Positions 16,772 to 26,243 of a DNA stretch of 64,000 nucleotides are shown here, piece by piece (within the stretch, counting starts at the first letter, position 1; each line of letters begins with the position of its first letter). The notes beneath the pieces were generated by a model. The model ran no database searches. It worked only from the letters and a program-made list of their open reading frames with translations, and was not told the DNA's origin. Source of the DNA: Pristimantibacillus sp052113225 (GTDB lineage: Bacteria > Bacillota > Bacilli > Paenibacillales > Paenibacillaceae); contig NZ_JBFRCT010000009.1 of assembly GCF_052113225.1 (NCBI RefSeq), positions 255,182 to 319,181 on the forward strand, given 5' to 3'. The position numbers and the translations under genes were made by a program.

Positions 16772-17530
16772 ATGCTGGTTGCGGAACGGTATGAAGCGAT
16801 AGTTCGATTGGTTAATGAGCGGGGCAGTATTCGGGTATCGGAGCTGAGCGAGCTCTGTCAGGTGACGGAGGAGACCATCCGCCGGGATCTTGACCGTTTA
16901 GAGCAAGCTGGACGTCTGCGCCGTTCTCATGGCGGAGCAGTAAGCGTAAAAGATACTCAACCGGAGACTCCGGTTGCAGAACGGGAAATTATGCATGCGG
17001 ATGAGAAAAGACGTATTGCTGAGGAAGCGGTCAAGCTGATTAAGCCTAATGACCGGATTTTGCTGGATGCCAGCTCAACAGCTTGGTATATGGCATCGAT
17101 TCTGCCAGATATTCCGCTCACCGTATTGACCAATTCGATAAAAGTTGCCATTGCGCTGAGCAGTAAAGAGAAGATCGAAGTGATCTCGACCGGCGGCATT
17201 CTTGCTTCGCGATCTTTATCTTATGTTGGACCGCTTGCTGAACGGTCACTTGAATCCTATCATGTGAACAAGCTGTTTTTATCCTGCAAGGGTGTGCATT
17301 TGGAGCGCGGCATTAGTGAATCTAATGAGCTTCAGGCACGCATTAAACACAAAATGCTCGGCATTGCGGAACAAGTTATTCTGCTGGCGGATTCCAGCAA
17401 GTTTGGCGTTCAAGCTTTTACACATGTAGGTGACTTGGCAGAGGTTAATGCCATCATCACAGATCGCCGTCTTCCACAGGATGCGATTTCTCAATTATCT
17501 GAGCGTTCCATAACGGTTACGTTAGTTTAA
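16772..17530 (+). CDS. DeoR/GlpR-family transcriptional regulator of the lut operon
   Basis: The regulator has 252 residues with ATG at 16772 after AAGAGGTAGG. The N-terminal DeoR helix-turn-helix spans about residues 6-57 (VSELSELCQVTEETIRRDLD). The C-terminal sugar-phosphate-type sensor domain (DeoRC) has DASSTAWYMAS, LTNSI and a closing KFGVQAF motif. Family members usually sense phosphorylated sugars. Its position 28 bp before lutA suggests it controls the lactate operon, in contrast to the GntR-type LutR of B. subtilis. A TATAAT at 16703-16708 may serve its promoter. Confidence 0.85.
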   Translation: MLVAERYEAIVRLVNERGSIRVSELSELCQVTEETIRRDLDRLEQAGRLRRSHGGAVSVKDTQPETPVAEREIMHADEKRRIAEEAVKLIKPNDRILLDASSTAWYMASILPDIPLTVLTNSIKVAIALSSKEKIEVISTGGILASRSLSYVGPLAERSLESYHVNKLFLSCKGVHLERGISESNELQARIKHKMLGIAEQVILLADSSKFGVQAFTHVGDLAEVNAIITDRRLPQDAISQLSERSITVTLV

Positions 17531-17558
17531 CGAATTGATACGTTTGTGAGGTGGCGAG

Positions 17559-18287
17559 GTGAAGGTTTCATTATTTATCACCTGTCTTAGCGATACATTA
17601 TATCCCCGCGTAGGGGAAGCCATGGTTAAATTGCTGGCTCGGTACGGAATACAGCTGCATTTTCCAACTGTTCAAACTTGCTGCGGTCAGCCGGCCTTCA
17701 ATAGCGGCTATTGGAAGGAAGCACGGGAGACCGCCAAGACGATTCTTGACGCTTTCGAAGATAGTGATTTTGTTATTTCCCCTTCGGGCTCTTGTACAGG
17801 CATGATTCATCATTATCCGAAGCTGTTCGAAGCGGACTCGCATATGCATGCACGAGCTGTTAAGCTGCAGAGCAAATCATACGAATTTACACAGTTTCTC
17901 GTTCAGGTGCTTGGTGTTAAAGATCTAGGCGCCGTTTTTCCACATAAAGTCACCTATCATCCTTCCTGCCACGGCAGCAGGCTGCTTGGTGTGAAAGAAG
18001 AGCCTTTGGAGCTTATGCGTAATGTTGTGGGGCTTGAACTCGTTCCACTCCCATTCGCGGAGGATTGCTGCGGCTTTGGTGGGACCTTTGCTGTTAAGAT
18101 GGCGGATATTTCAGGTGCGATGGTAACGGAGAAGGTTGATCATGTACTGGAGACGGAAGCCGAAGTGTTAGTTGGGCTCGATCTGGCCTGTCTGATGAAC
18201 ATTGCAGGTAACCTCAGGTACCGTAATCAGCCTGTGAAGGTGATGCATTTGGCGGAGCTGTTGTATGAAGGGGTGAAGCAGGCATGA
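17559..18287 (+). CDS. lutA: L-lactate utilisation protein LutA (Fe-S oxidoreductase)
   Basis: The protein has 242 residues with GTG start at 17559 after GAGGTGG. It contains two CCG-type cysteine motifs of the heterodisulfide-reductase/GlpC fold, QTCCGQPAFNSG (about residues 38-49) and DCCGFGGTF (about 168-176), plus YHPSCHGSR. With LutB and LutC it oxidises L-lactate to pyruvate in the cytoplasm. The stop overlaps the lutB start (ATGA), which suggests coupling. Confidence 0.92.
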   Translation: MKVSLFITCLSDTLYPRVGEAMVKLLARYGIQLHFPTVQTCCGQPAFNSGYWKEARETAKTILDAFEDSDFVISPSGSCTGMIHHYPKLFEADSHMHARAVKLQSKSYEFTQFLVQVLGVKDLGAVFPHKVTYHPSCHGSRLLGVKEEPLELMRNVVGLELVPLPFAEDCCGFGGTFAVKMADISGAMVTEKVDHVLETEAEVLVGLDLACLMNIAGNLRYRNQPVKVMHLAELLYEGVKQA

Positions 18288-19798
18288 GTACGGCTGGAGC
18301 AGCATCCACAGTGAAAGAACGCGCCGATCTGGCGCTGAACGATGAGTTCTTACGCAAAGCCGTTAAGTTTACAACGGAGCGGCTTCGTAATGGTAAGAAG
18401 CAAGCATCTGATGAACATGGCAATTGGGATGACTGGCGGGAGCGCGGCCGGCAAATCCGGCTGCACACGATTGCGCATCTCGATTATTATTTGAATCTAT
18501 TTGCGGATCAGGCACGGGCAAATGGCGTGCATGTACATTTTGCCGAGACATCGGCAGAAGCAGTGAAGCTGTCGCTTGAGATTGCGCAGCGTAAGCAAGC
18601 GAAGTCGGTTGTAAAGTCGAAATCAATGGTAACCGAAGAGCTGCATCTCAATCATGAGCTTGAGTCCATTGGTGTTGAGGCAATTGAGACTGATCTTGGT
18701 GAATATATTATCCAGCTTGCCGGGGAGACGCCGTCTCATATTATTATTCCTGCGATTCATAAGAATCGGTACCAGGTAGCTGATCTGTTGTCTAAAGAGG
18801 CGGGCGAGACACTCGCACCGGACACATCCATTCTAGCTGGCTTTGTTCGGAAGAAGCTTCGCGAGAAGTTTCTTGAAGCTGATATCGGCATGACGGGCTG
18901 TAATTTCGCCATTGCCGAGACGGGCTCTATGGTTCTGTTCGAGAACGAAGGCAACGCACGAATGGTGACGACGGTTCCGAAGACGCAAATTACGTTGATG
19001 GGGATGGAGCGGATTATTCCGTCCTGGTCTGATCTGGAAGTGATGGCTACGCTGCTGCCACGTTCTGCGACAGGGCAAAAGCTAACAGTCTATATGTCTG
19101 GTATTACCGGGCCGCGGCGTGACGTTGATGCGGACGGTCCTGATGAGATGCATATCATTATTGTTGATAATGGACGTTCTTTGCAGCTTGGGGACCCTGA
19201 ATTCCAGGAATTATTGAATTGTATTCGATGCGGTGCTTGTCTGAATGCATGTCCGGTTTATCGTCATATTGGCGGGCATGCTTATGGTGGTACTTATAGT
19301 GGTCCGATTGGTGCGGTGCTGACACCTGCGCTTAACAAAAATGTGGGCGAATGGGATGATATTGCGAATGCATCCAGTCTATGTGGAGCTTGTTACGAGG
19401 CCTGTCCGGTCAAAATACCTCTGCATGAAATGCTCATCTATTTGCGCCGGAGAAAACTGGAGCAAGGCCATGGCAATGCGGCGGAGTCGCTTGGCATGAA
19501 AGGCTTTGCTGCCGTCATGGGCAGTGCAAAGCGTTATTCAACCATTGTGAAGCTTGGAAAGCTGGGTCAAAAGCTTGTCGTCAGGGACGGTGGGATCCGC
19601 CTCAAGATTGGGCCGCTAAAAGGCTGGAATACGTACCGTGTTACACCAAGCCTGCCTAAGAAGTCATTCCGCGACCAATGGGGAACGCTGGAGCAGGAGC
19701 TGCGCCATGGGCTGCAGGAGTTAGATCCTGCTGTAAAAAGCCGGATGGAAGCGATTATGCGGGATAGAGACAGCGGGGGAGGCAACGGACATGGCTAA
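18284..19798 (+). CDS. lutB: Lactate utilisation iron-sulfur protein LutB
   Basis: The protein has 504 residues. The N-terminal LUD domain occupies about residues 60-300 (KSKSMVTEELHLNHELE, TGCNFAIAETGS). It is followed by two ferredoxin-like cysteine clusters, CIRCGACLNACP (about 314-325) and CGACYEACP (about 367-375), that bind 4Fe-4S centres. It is the electron-transfer core of the LutABC lactate oxidising complex. The ATG overlaps the lutA stop by 4 nt. It is slightly longer than the B. subtilis form. Confidence 0.93.
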   Translation: MSTAGAASTVKERADLALNDEFLRKAVKFTTERLRNGKKQASDEHGNWDDWRERGRQIRLHTIAHLDYYLNLFADQARANGVHVHFAETSAEAVKLSLEIAQRKQAKSVVKSKSMVTEELHLNHELESIGVEAIETDLGEYIIQLAGETPSHIIIPAIHKNRYQVADLLSKEAGETLAPDTSILAGFVRKKLREKFLEADIGMTGCNFAIAETGSMVLFENEGNARMVTTVPKTQITLMGMERIIPSWSDLEVMATLLPRSATGQKLTVYMSGITGPRRDVDADGPDEMHIIIVDNGRSLQLGDPEFQELLNCIRCGACLNACPVYRHIGGHAYGGTYSGPIGAVLTPALNKNVGEWDDIANASSLCGACYEACPVKIPLHEMLIYLRRRKLEQGHGNAAESLGMKGFAAVMGSAKRYSTIVKLGKLGQKLVVRDGGIRLKIGPLKGWNTYRVTPSLPKKSFRDQWGTLEQELRHGLQELDPAVKSRMEAIMRDRDSGGGNGHG

Positions 19799-20531
19799 TC
19801 AGGCAGAATCACATGATGAGTGGCTGAAGCAGCTGGCGGAGGATTCCAAGCGAAAGCAGGAATCGTTCATGAACGGGATCGCTCAGAAGCTGAGACGTCC
19901 GCGAGTAATGGAAGCGCCGAAGCATCCATTCCGGGGGGCGCCTGATTTCTGGCAAAGCTTCGAGTGGCCGCTTGAAGAACGAATGGATCGGTTCGAGGAG
20001 AACTTTAAGAGCGCTGGCGGACATGTGGCTAGACTGGCGGATATGGATGCTGCAAAGCAGTTTATTGCGGAGAAAGCTGCAGCCTTAAGCGCACGGTATG
20101 TCATTCGGCAAAATCAGCCGGAGCTTAATGAATTGGGGCTAGAGGAAGCACTTCAAGGCGCAGGAGCTTCGGTTCGGGTATGGAACAGTGACGCAGATGA
20201 GAACTGGAAAGCGCGTGCAGCGGAAGCCGATTTCGGGGTTGTGGTGGCAGATTATGCGGCAGCCTATACAGGTTCTGTGACGGTATTGTCCTCGAAGGAT
20301 AAAGGCCGTTCAGTCAGTCTTTTGCCAACCGTTATGTTTGTGCTTATTCCGCTGGAGCGGCTGAAGACAAGGCTTGGCGAGATTTTGATTCATTTTGATG
20401 AAGCGGGCCGCGAGCAGCTGCCAGCGGGTATCCACTTTATTTCCGGCCCAAGCCGCTCAGCTGATATCGAGAATGATCTTACGATTGGCGTTCATGGTCC
20501 CGGTGTGGTTTATGCTTTGCTGATTGGATAG
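19791..20531 (+). CDS. lutC: Lactate utilisation protein LutC
   Basis: The protein has 246 residues with a single LUD domain (VVVADYAAAYTGSVTV, then ISGPSRSADIENDLTIG), the conserved C-terminal signature of LutC/YkgG. The start lies within the lutB end (8-nt overlap). It completes the lutABC operon needed for growth on L-lactate and, in B. subtilis, biofilm formation. A two-part hairpin terminator follows 20 bp later. Confidence 0.92.
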   Translation: MANQAESHDEWLKQLAEDSKRKQESFMNGIAQKLRRPRVMEAPKHPFRGAPDFWQSFEWPLEERMDRFEENFKSAGGHVARLADMDAAKQFIAEKAAALSARYVIRQNQPELNELGLEEALQGAGASVRVWNSDADENWKARAAEADFGVVVADYAAAYTGSVTVLSSKDKGRSVSLLPTVMFVLIPLERLKTRLGEILIHFDEAGREQLPAGIHFISGPSRSADIENDLTIGVHGPGVVYALLIG

Positions 20532-20550
20532 TTGGATAGTTACGCGAGTG

Positions 20551-20609
20551 AAGCTCGCATGTTTGGATTGGCGTTTGCAACGCCGGACTGAGCATGCGAG
20601 CTTTTTTAT
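20551..20609 (+). terminator. Terminator after lutC
   Basis: AAGCTCGCATG (20551-20561) pairs with CATGCGAGCTT (20593-20603), with an inner GGCGTT/AACGCC hairpin and a T-rich tail. Confidence 0.88.
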
Positions 20610-20703
20610 TTGCAGTTGGGTGTAAGGAGAAGAATTAGCAGGAGTATGACAGGAAGCCTCGAATTCTTTTAGAAAATAATTCCTTCTATAAGGAGAGCTG
20701 CAT

Positions 20704-21288
20704 GTGTCCAAAAAGCCAGATTTAGTGCTTGATGTGGCAGGAGTTATCGCTGCTAATTTTTCTCCGCAGTTTTGGCAGGAGCTTACGTCACGATATGAAA
20801 TTCCATACGAGAAGCTTGTTCATTTTAAACAGCAAATTCGTGTGAAATTATGGATGGGCACTATTTCGGAAGATGAGTTTTGGAATGAGCTTACTTCAAA
20901 CTTCCCTACAATCGACAAAGTTGATGCACGGCAGTCACTGCTATCACAAATTACTCCCTTGCCAGCAGCTAATGAGATCCCGCGCTGGAGCAAGTATGCG
21001 AACATTCATCTGCTCAGCAATCATAGAGTGGAGTGGATAGAGCATATTGTAACGCCTCTAAAGCCTTATCTGCGAAGTGTAACGATTTCCAGTGCTGCCG
21101 GCTGCTGCAAGCCGGACGCTGCGATCTATACCCTGGTGGAACAGCATTGTGAGCAACAAGGATTCATTCTGTTTGTGGATGATCAGACCAAAAACTTCTA
21201 TGATCCTGTCTTGCGCGGGTGGACAACTCTGCTTGCGGATGAACAAGGCGACTGGGTCAAGCAGGTTAATAGGTATCTTAGGGCATAA
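20704..21288 (+). CDS. HAD-superfamily hydrolase
   Basis: The protein has 194 residues with GTG start at 20704 after AAGGAG. HAD motif I appears as VLDVAGVI, with the nucleophile Asp followed by Ala-Gly, the DxxG variant seen in YihX/epoxide-hydrolase-N-like members that lack the second Asp. Motif II is LLSNHR, motif III includes the Lys in GCCKPDAAIY, and motif IV is FVDDQTKN. The helical cap lies at about residues 15-85. The substrate is unknown; a small phosphorylated metabolite is likely. It is monocistronic and convergent with the J-domain gene. Confidence 0.75.
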   Translation: MSKKPDLVLDVAGVIAANFSPQFWQELTSRYEIPYEKLVHFKQQIRVKLWMGTISEDEFWNELTSNFPTIDKVDARQSLLSQITPLPAANEIPRWSKYANIHLLSNHRVEWIEHIVTPLKPYLRSVTISSAAGCCKPDAAIYTLVEQHCEQQGFILFVDDQTKNFYDPVLRGWTTLLADEQGDWVKQVNRYLRA

Positions 21289-21300
21289 CTAAAGCGAAGA

Positions 21301-21337
21301 AAAGCAGCAGGCTCAAGTGGAGCCTGCTGCTTTCTAT
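21301..21337. terminator. Bidirectional terminator between convergent genes
   Basis: AAAGCAGCAGGCTC (21301-21314) pairs perfectly with GAGCCTGCTGCTTT (21320-21333). It lies between the HAD gene and the opposite-strand J-domain gene. Confidence 0.88.
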
Positions 21338-21356
21338 TTGTATTATTTTATTTGCA

Positions 21357-22262
21357 TTATTTTGTTTGAAGGAATTTTTCGATAAACTGAACAGCTTTAT
21401 CCGTGTTCTTCGAACCTTCACGAACACTTGCAATAAAGTTATCCTTGCCTTGAATCGGAATGTTTCCGAGGAGCGAGCTGCCGGAAATTTTAACGCCGTA
21501 AGTGTGTTCATCAGGAACATCTTCGGTCTTCTGTTTGTAGCTGTCTTCTGGCTTAAGCAGATCAGAGATGCCTGCTATGGAGTCCAGATTCATAAAGGCA
21601 CCTTGCGGTCCAACCCAGTTAAAGGCAGCGGTATCTGTAATATAGATGTCAGGGCGCTCCGTAGCTAGAACAACCATCGCTTTTTGCTGAGAGGCAATGT
21701 CCATTTGATCCTTGGCATCAAGCGGAACATACGTAAAGTTAACTTTAAAGCGCTTAAATTCCGGGAATTGCTCAAGAAGTGCAGCTTCGATATCTTTCTC
21801 GGTCGTTTGTTTGCCGCTTGCGTCGCTCATATAGTACTCGCCCAAATACATAATGGACAGGTCTACCGGAGGAAGCTTGGCCAGACGCTCTTGCTCAGCC
21901 CGATGGTCTATAAAGCTGTTAATGCCTACAATAACAAGAATAAGAGCGATGATGCCGCCAAGAACGTGAAACTTGTAATAGCGCCAGAAGTGATCTACTT
22001 TTTCCGCAGAGCCGGCCATTTTTTTGTACTTTCCATATTCCTGCTGGTTGAAATCTTCGCTTGCTTTACGGTTCTCCTCATTCAAGATATACCGGTAAGC
22101 ACGTGTTACTTCCTCGAAATCAGCTTGGTCTGTACCGCTCGGATTTTCTCTTTGTCTAGAGCGAGATTGACGCATTAAGGTGGTGTACCTCTTATCGACC
22201 TCTTCTTTCGAAGCATTGTCCGGGAGACCCATCTTTTCGTAGGCTCGTTTCAGTTCGTCCAT
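21357..22262 (-). CDS. Membrane-anchored degenerate J-domain protein
   Basis: The protein has 301 residues with ATG at 22262 after GAGGTGAG. Residues 1-65 resemble a DnaJ J-domain (helix I KRAYEKMGLPDNASKEEVDK, later FEEVTRAYRYILNEENR), but the His-Pro-Asp loop needed to stimulate Hsp70 is absent (SRSRQRENPS stands there). A single membrane helix follows at about residues 97-117. The rest (about 185 residues) is predicted to lie outside the membrane and has a solute-binding-protein-like look (PDIYITDTAAFNWVG). The function is unknown, and classical DnaK co-chaperone activity is unlikely. Confidence 0.7.
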   Translation of the reverse strand: MDELKRAYEKMGLPDNASKEEVDKRYTTLMRQSRSRQRENPSGTDQADFEEVTRAYRYILNEENRKASEDFNQQEYGKYKKMAGSAEKVDHFWRYYKFHVLGGIIALILVIVGINSFIDHRAEQERLAKLPPVDLSIMYLGEYYMSDASGKQTTEKDIEAALLEQFPEFKRFKVNFTYVPLDAKDQMDIASQQKAMVVLATERPDIYITDTAAFNWVGPQGAFMNLDSIAGISDLLKPEDSYKQKTEDVPDEHTYGVKISGSSLLGNIPIQGKDNFIASVREGSKNTDKAVQFIEKFLQTK

Positions 22263-22395
22263 GGAGTTACTCTCACCTCAGTTAGTAGTAGAAAAACTCA
22301 AAAAAAGAATAGCTACTCTCTAGTATACGGATTTGTTTAGAAGATTTCCATTCCTCCATCTGGGAGTCAATCGGGCTACAAATTATGACGACCTA

Positions 22396-22404
22396 TGGTA
22401 TGAT
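22396..22404 (+). promoter_or_regulatory. Extended -10 promoter for coaBC
   Basis: TGGTATGAT gives a TGn extension directly before TATGAT. The -35 region is weak. It lies 75 bp upstream of coaBC. Confidence 0.5.
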
Positions 22405-22478
22405 AGGAAAAAGTGCGAATGGGCTTGGACTAAACCGTCAATACATAGATTAAGAGCAATGTTATCGGGGGAAATTTT

Positions 22479-23711
22479 ATGTTGAGAGGCAAAACAATTT
22501 TACTAGGTATTACCGGCGGAATCGCGGCCTATAAAGGAGCGGCGCTCTGCAGCAAGCTTGTGCAGGCAGGGGCTGAGGTCCACGTCATCATGACGGAATC
22601 GGCAACTAAATTTATCACACCGCTGACGCTGCAGACGTTATCCCGTCATCCGGTGCATATCGATACGTTTGATGAGAATGACCCTTCAGTTGTTTCTCAC
22701 ATTGATCTAGCGGATCGTGCCGACCTGATCGTTGTTGCACCTGCTACGGCTAATATGATTGGGAAAATGGCTAACGGACTAGCGGATGATATGCTCAGCA
22801 CAACGCTTCTTGCTGCAACCAGCCCGATTTTAGTTGCACCTGCGATGAATGTGCATATGTACGAGCATCCTGCGGTTGTTCGTAATTTGGAGCTGCTCGC
22901 TTCACGCGGTGTGATGTTTGTGGAGCCGGGTACTGGTCAGCTTGCATGCGGCTATGTGGCGAAAGGACGTCTCGCGGAGCCGGAGGATATTGTGATCGCG
23001 GTTCATTCCTTGCTGAGGGCGAAGGAGAACGGTCAGCTTGCCGGCAAGCGTGTGCTTGTGACGGCGGGGGGTACGGTGGAGCGGCTTGACCCGGTCCGGT
23101 ATTTAACGAATGATTCTTCTGGGAAAATGGGCTTTGCCATTGCAGAAGCGGCCAAAGTCATGGGAGCAGAGGTTACGGTTATTGCGGGAAGAACGTCCGT
23201 AGATGCTCCTGCAGGCGTTACGGTTGTCCGAGTGGAATCGGCACAGCAGATGCTTGATGCCGTGCTTGAACGCTTCGATCAATCTGACATTGTCGTCAAA
23301 TCGGCAGCGGTTGCGGATTATCGGCCAGTGACAACACACGGCCAGAAAATCAAGAAATCTGGCGAAACACTAACCCTAGAGCTGGAGAAAACAACAGATA
23401 TCCTGCAAACCTTAGGCGGGCGGAAGAAGCATCAGTTTCTGATCGGATTTGCTGCTGAAACCGAGCAGTTGGAGAAATATGCGATGGATAAGCTGACTCG
23501 CAAAAATTGCGATCTGATTGTAGGTAATGATGTCAGTCAGGACGGAGCAGGCTTTAACGGCGACACGAATATCGTGCAGCTGTTCGGTCCAAGCGGCTTG
23601 ATCGAAGCAATGCCGATGTTATCCAAGCGTGAGACGGCGCAGCGGATTCTGGCGATTGCAGCGCAGCGGATAGCGGAGGGAACGGCCAATAACGGAGGTC
23701 GGGGCGAATGA
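22479..23711 (+). CDS. coaBC: Bifunctional CoaBC (phosphopantothenoylcysteine synthetase/decarboxylase)
   Basis: This 410-residue enzyme starts at ATG 22479 after CGGGGGAAA. The N-terminal flavoprotein decarboxylase half has GGIAAYKGA, the active-site His in SHIDLADRAD, PAMNVHMYEHP and the ACGYVAKGRLAEP cysteine loop. The C-terminal CTP-dependent synthetase half starts near residue 190 (GKRVLVTAGGTVERLDPVR) with KSAAVADYRP and GFAAETE. It makes 4'-phosphopantetheine in two steps of CoA synthesis. It overlaps priA by 4 nt and starts the long housekeeping block. Confidence 0.95.
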   Translation: MLRGKTILLGITGGIAAYKGAALCSKLVQAGAEVHVIMTESATKFITPLTLQTLSRHPVHIDTFDENDPSVVSHIDLADRADLIVVAPATANMIGKMANGLADDMLSTTLLAATSPILVAPAMNVHMYEHPAVVRNLELLASRGVMFVEPGTGQLACGYVAKGRLAEPEDIVIAVHSLLRAKENGQLAGKRVLVTAGGTVERLDPVRYLTNDSSGKMGFAIAEAAKVMGAEVTVIAGRTSVDAPAGVTVVRVESAQQMLDAVLERFDQSDIVVKSAAVADYRPVTTHGQKIKKSGETLTLELEKTTDILQTLGGRKKHQFLIGFAAETEQLEKYAMDKLTRKNCDLIVGNDVSQDGAGFNGDTNIVQLFGPSGLIEAMPMLSKRETAQRILAIAAQRIAEGTANNGGRGE

Positions 23712-26209
23712 TTGCCAAAGTCATTGTCGACGTGCCGAGCCGCCAGACGGATCGGCCGTTTGATTATGAAGTACCCAAAGACTTGGAGAGCTGGGTTGAG
23801 GTTGGCAGCCGGGTAGGCGTGCCGTTCGGTGGAAGAGTGCTGCAGGGGTTTGTCATTGAGCTCGCGGAAACAGCGGATATCGACCCGAAACGGCTGAAGC
23901 CGATATCAGAGCTGCTTGATCCTATGCCTCCTTTACTGCCTGATCTAATTGAGCTTGCCAAATGGATGAGTGATAAATATTGCTGCTCCTGGACGACTGC
24001 ACTTCAGGCAATGATACCAGCGGCGCTGAAGGGGAAAGCTGAACGCTACATCAGCTTGAACGATGATCCTGAATTCTCGGCAGAGGAGTATGGCCTCACG
24101 GCACTGCTGCCGGAGGATATGATGGATTGGATCGCAAAGCAGAAGCAGGTGAAGCTCGAGACATTGCAGCAGCGTTTTCCGGATTATGCATCAGCCATCA
24201 AGGAAGCACTCCGTGAAGGTCTGCTCTTAGAGCAGACTTCTATAAGAGATAGACTTGCCATTCGCAAGGTGCTGACGGTGTTCCCGCCAGAAGACGAAGC
24301 TGCGGCACGTGAAGCCCTGCAGTCTTTCCCGGCACGGGCAGGCAAACAGCGTGAGCTGCTTTCCTTCATGCTGGAGCGGGGCGAGGCCATGCCGCTGCAG
24401 GCCATGCTCGCTGAAGCCGGCGGATCGCCTGCTAGTGTCCGTGCGCTCGTCGACAAAGGACTGCTCGGAATGCATGAAGTCGAGCAGGAGCGCGATCCTT
24501 ACGCAGGACGAAACTTCCAGCGGACTGAACCGCTGCCGCTGATGCCAGGTCAGCAGACCGTGTATGAACGGATAGCTGCCACGGTGAGCCGCGGCGAATC
24601 GCAGGCTTTGCTCCTGCACGGGGTTACGGGCAGCGGCAAAACTGAGGTCTATATGCAGTCGATTCAGCATTGCTTAGAATTAGGCAAGCAAGCGATCGTG
24701 CTTGTCCCGGAAATTTCGCTGACGCCGCAGATGGTCGAACGCTTCAAAGGCCGCTTCGGCGATGCTGTAGCCGTGCTGCACAGCCGGCTGTCAAACGGCG
24801 AGCGTTATGATGAATGGCGCAAGATCCGCAGCCGGCGCGTGGAGGTTGCGATTGGCGCACGCTCAGCGATATTCGCACCGTTCGAGCGAATCGGGCTCAT
24901 CATTATCGATGAGGAGCATGAATCCTCGTATAAGCAGGAAGAGAGCCCGAAATACCATGCACGTGATGTGGCTGTACGTCGCGCTAGGCAGCATGGCGCA
25001 GCCGTAGTGCTAGGTTCAGCGACTCCGTCACTGGAGTCGTTCGCAGCTGCCAGCCGTCAGCCGGCGCCAGGTAAGGAATCGGCTCTTCTGCCGATGCCCG
25101 AACGGGTTGGCAGCCGTCCGATGCCGCCCGTTCAAGTGATCGACATGCGCTCCGAGCTGCAAGACGGCAACCGCTCGATGTTCAGCAGACGGCTTCATGC
25201 CGCACTCATTGAGCGGCTGGAGCGCGGAGAACAGTCGGTGCTGCTCCTCAATCGGCGCGGCTACTCGACGTTTGTAATGTGTCGTTCCTGCGGGTATACG
25301 GCAGCTTGTCCACATTGTGATATTTCGCTGACGTATCATCAGAAATCGCGGGCGCTTCGCTGCCATTATTGCGGTCATGCAGAGCTTGCACCAAAGGAAT
25401 GTCCTTCCTGCAGCAGCGAGCATATCCGTTATTTCGGTACAGGCACACAGCGGGTAGAGGAGGAGCTGGCAAAGCTGTTCCCCGGGATCCGCGTCATACG
25501 GATGGATGTGGATACGACAACCGAGAAGCATTCCCATGAGAAGCTGCTTAAGCAATTTGGTGAGCGGAAAGCGGATGTGCTGCTAGGGACGCAAATGGTT
25601 GCCAAAGGTCTGGATTTCCCGTTTGTCACGCTTGTAGGCGTCATTGCTGCGGATACGTCACTTAATTTGCCGGATTTCCGTTCGGCGGAGCGGACATTCC
25701 AGCTGCTCACACAAGTAGCAGGGCGAGCAGGGCGTCATCATTTGCCGGGAGAGGTTGTCATCCAGACTTACTCCCCTGAGCATTATGCGATCGTAACCGC
25801 TCAGCAGCATGACTATGCTGCATTCGTGCGGGAGGAGCTGAAACATCGCGGAGTTATGGGCTATCCGCCGTTTTGCAGGCTGGTTCTTGTGACGATGTCG
25901 CATGAGCAGCTGCCACTTCTGTCATCGGTCAGTGAGCAGTTTGCCGAGCGTCTCCGCGGGCTGGCTGCTGATGAGGGAGTTCTTGGTCCGCTTGAAGGCG
26001 GTTTGCCGAGGGCTATGGATATTCTTGGTCCTGTCGCTTCACCAATTTCTAGAATGAAAGATCGCTACCGTTTTCAATGTGTGATAAAATATCGTGGAAA
26101 CATCGACGTACCGGCGCTGCTTAGGCAAGCGATGGCCCCTTTTATAGAGGGCTCACCGCTCAAGCTGGTGCAGTTTAGTATCGACGTCGATCCGCAAGTC
26201 ATTTTATAA
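23708..26209 (+). CDS. priA: Primosomal protein N' (replication restart helicase)
   Basis: The 833-residue PriA starts at ATG 23708 overlapping the coaBC stop. The N-terminal 3'-DNA-binding domain begins with VDVPSRQTDRPFDYEVP. The helicase core carries the Walker A GVTGSGKTEVY (about 307), IIDEEHESS, and motif VI region QVAGRAGR. The zinc-binding insertion is present (CRSCGYTAACPHCD and CHYCGHAELAPKECPSC). PriA recognises stalled forks and reloads DnaB-type helicase through DnaD/DnaB in Firmicutes. Length and motifs are normal. Confidence 0.95.
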   Translation: MIAKVIVDVPSRQTDRPFDYEVPKDLESWVEVGSRVGVPFGGRVLQGFVIELAETADIDPKRLKPISELLDPMPPLLPDLIELAKWMSDKYCCSWTTALQAMIPAALKGKAERYISLNDDPEFSAEEYGLTALLPEDMMDWIAKQKQVKLETLQQRFPDYASAIKEALREGLLLEQTSIRDRLAIRKVLTVFPPEDEAAAREALQSFPARAGKQRELLSFMLERGEAMPLQAMLAEAGGSPASVRALVDKGLLGMHEVEQERDPYAGRNFQRTEPLPLMPGQQTVYERIAATVSRGESQALLLHGVTGSGKTEVYMQSIQHCLELGKQAIVLVPEISLTPQMVERFKGRFGDAVAVLHSRLSNGERYDEWRKIRSRRVEVAIGARSAIFAPFERIGLIIIDEEHESSYKQEESPKYHARDVAVRRARQHGAAVVLGSATPSLESFAAASRQPAPGKESALLPMPERVGSRPMPPVQVIDMRSELQDGNRSMFSRRLHAALIERLERGEQSVLLLNRRGYSTFVMCRSCGYTAACPHCDISLTYHQKSRALRCHYCGHAELAPKECPSCSSEHIRYFGTGTQRVEEELAKLFPGIRVIRMDVDTTTEKHSHEKLLKQFGERKADVLLGTQMVAKGLDFPFVTLVGVIAADTSLNLPDFRSAERTFQLLTQVAGRAGRHHLPGEVVIQTYSPEHYAIVTAQQHDYAAFVREELKHRGVMGYPPFCRLVLVTMSHEQLPLLSSVSEQFAERLRGLAADEGVLGPLEGGLPRAMDILGPVASPISRMKDRYRFQCVIKYRGNIDVPALLRQAMAPFIEGSPLKLVQFSIDVDPQVIL

Positions 26210-26243
26210 AATAGATAACGATCGTAAAGGAAGGTATTAGGCG

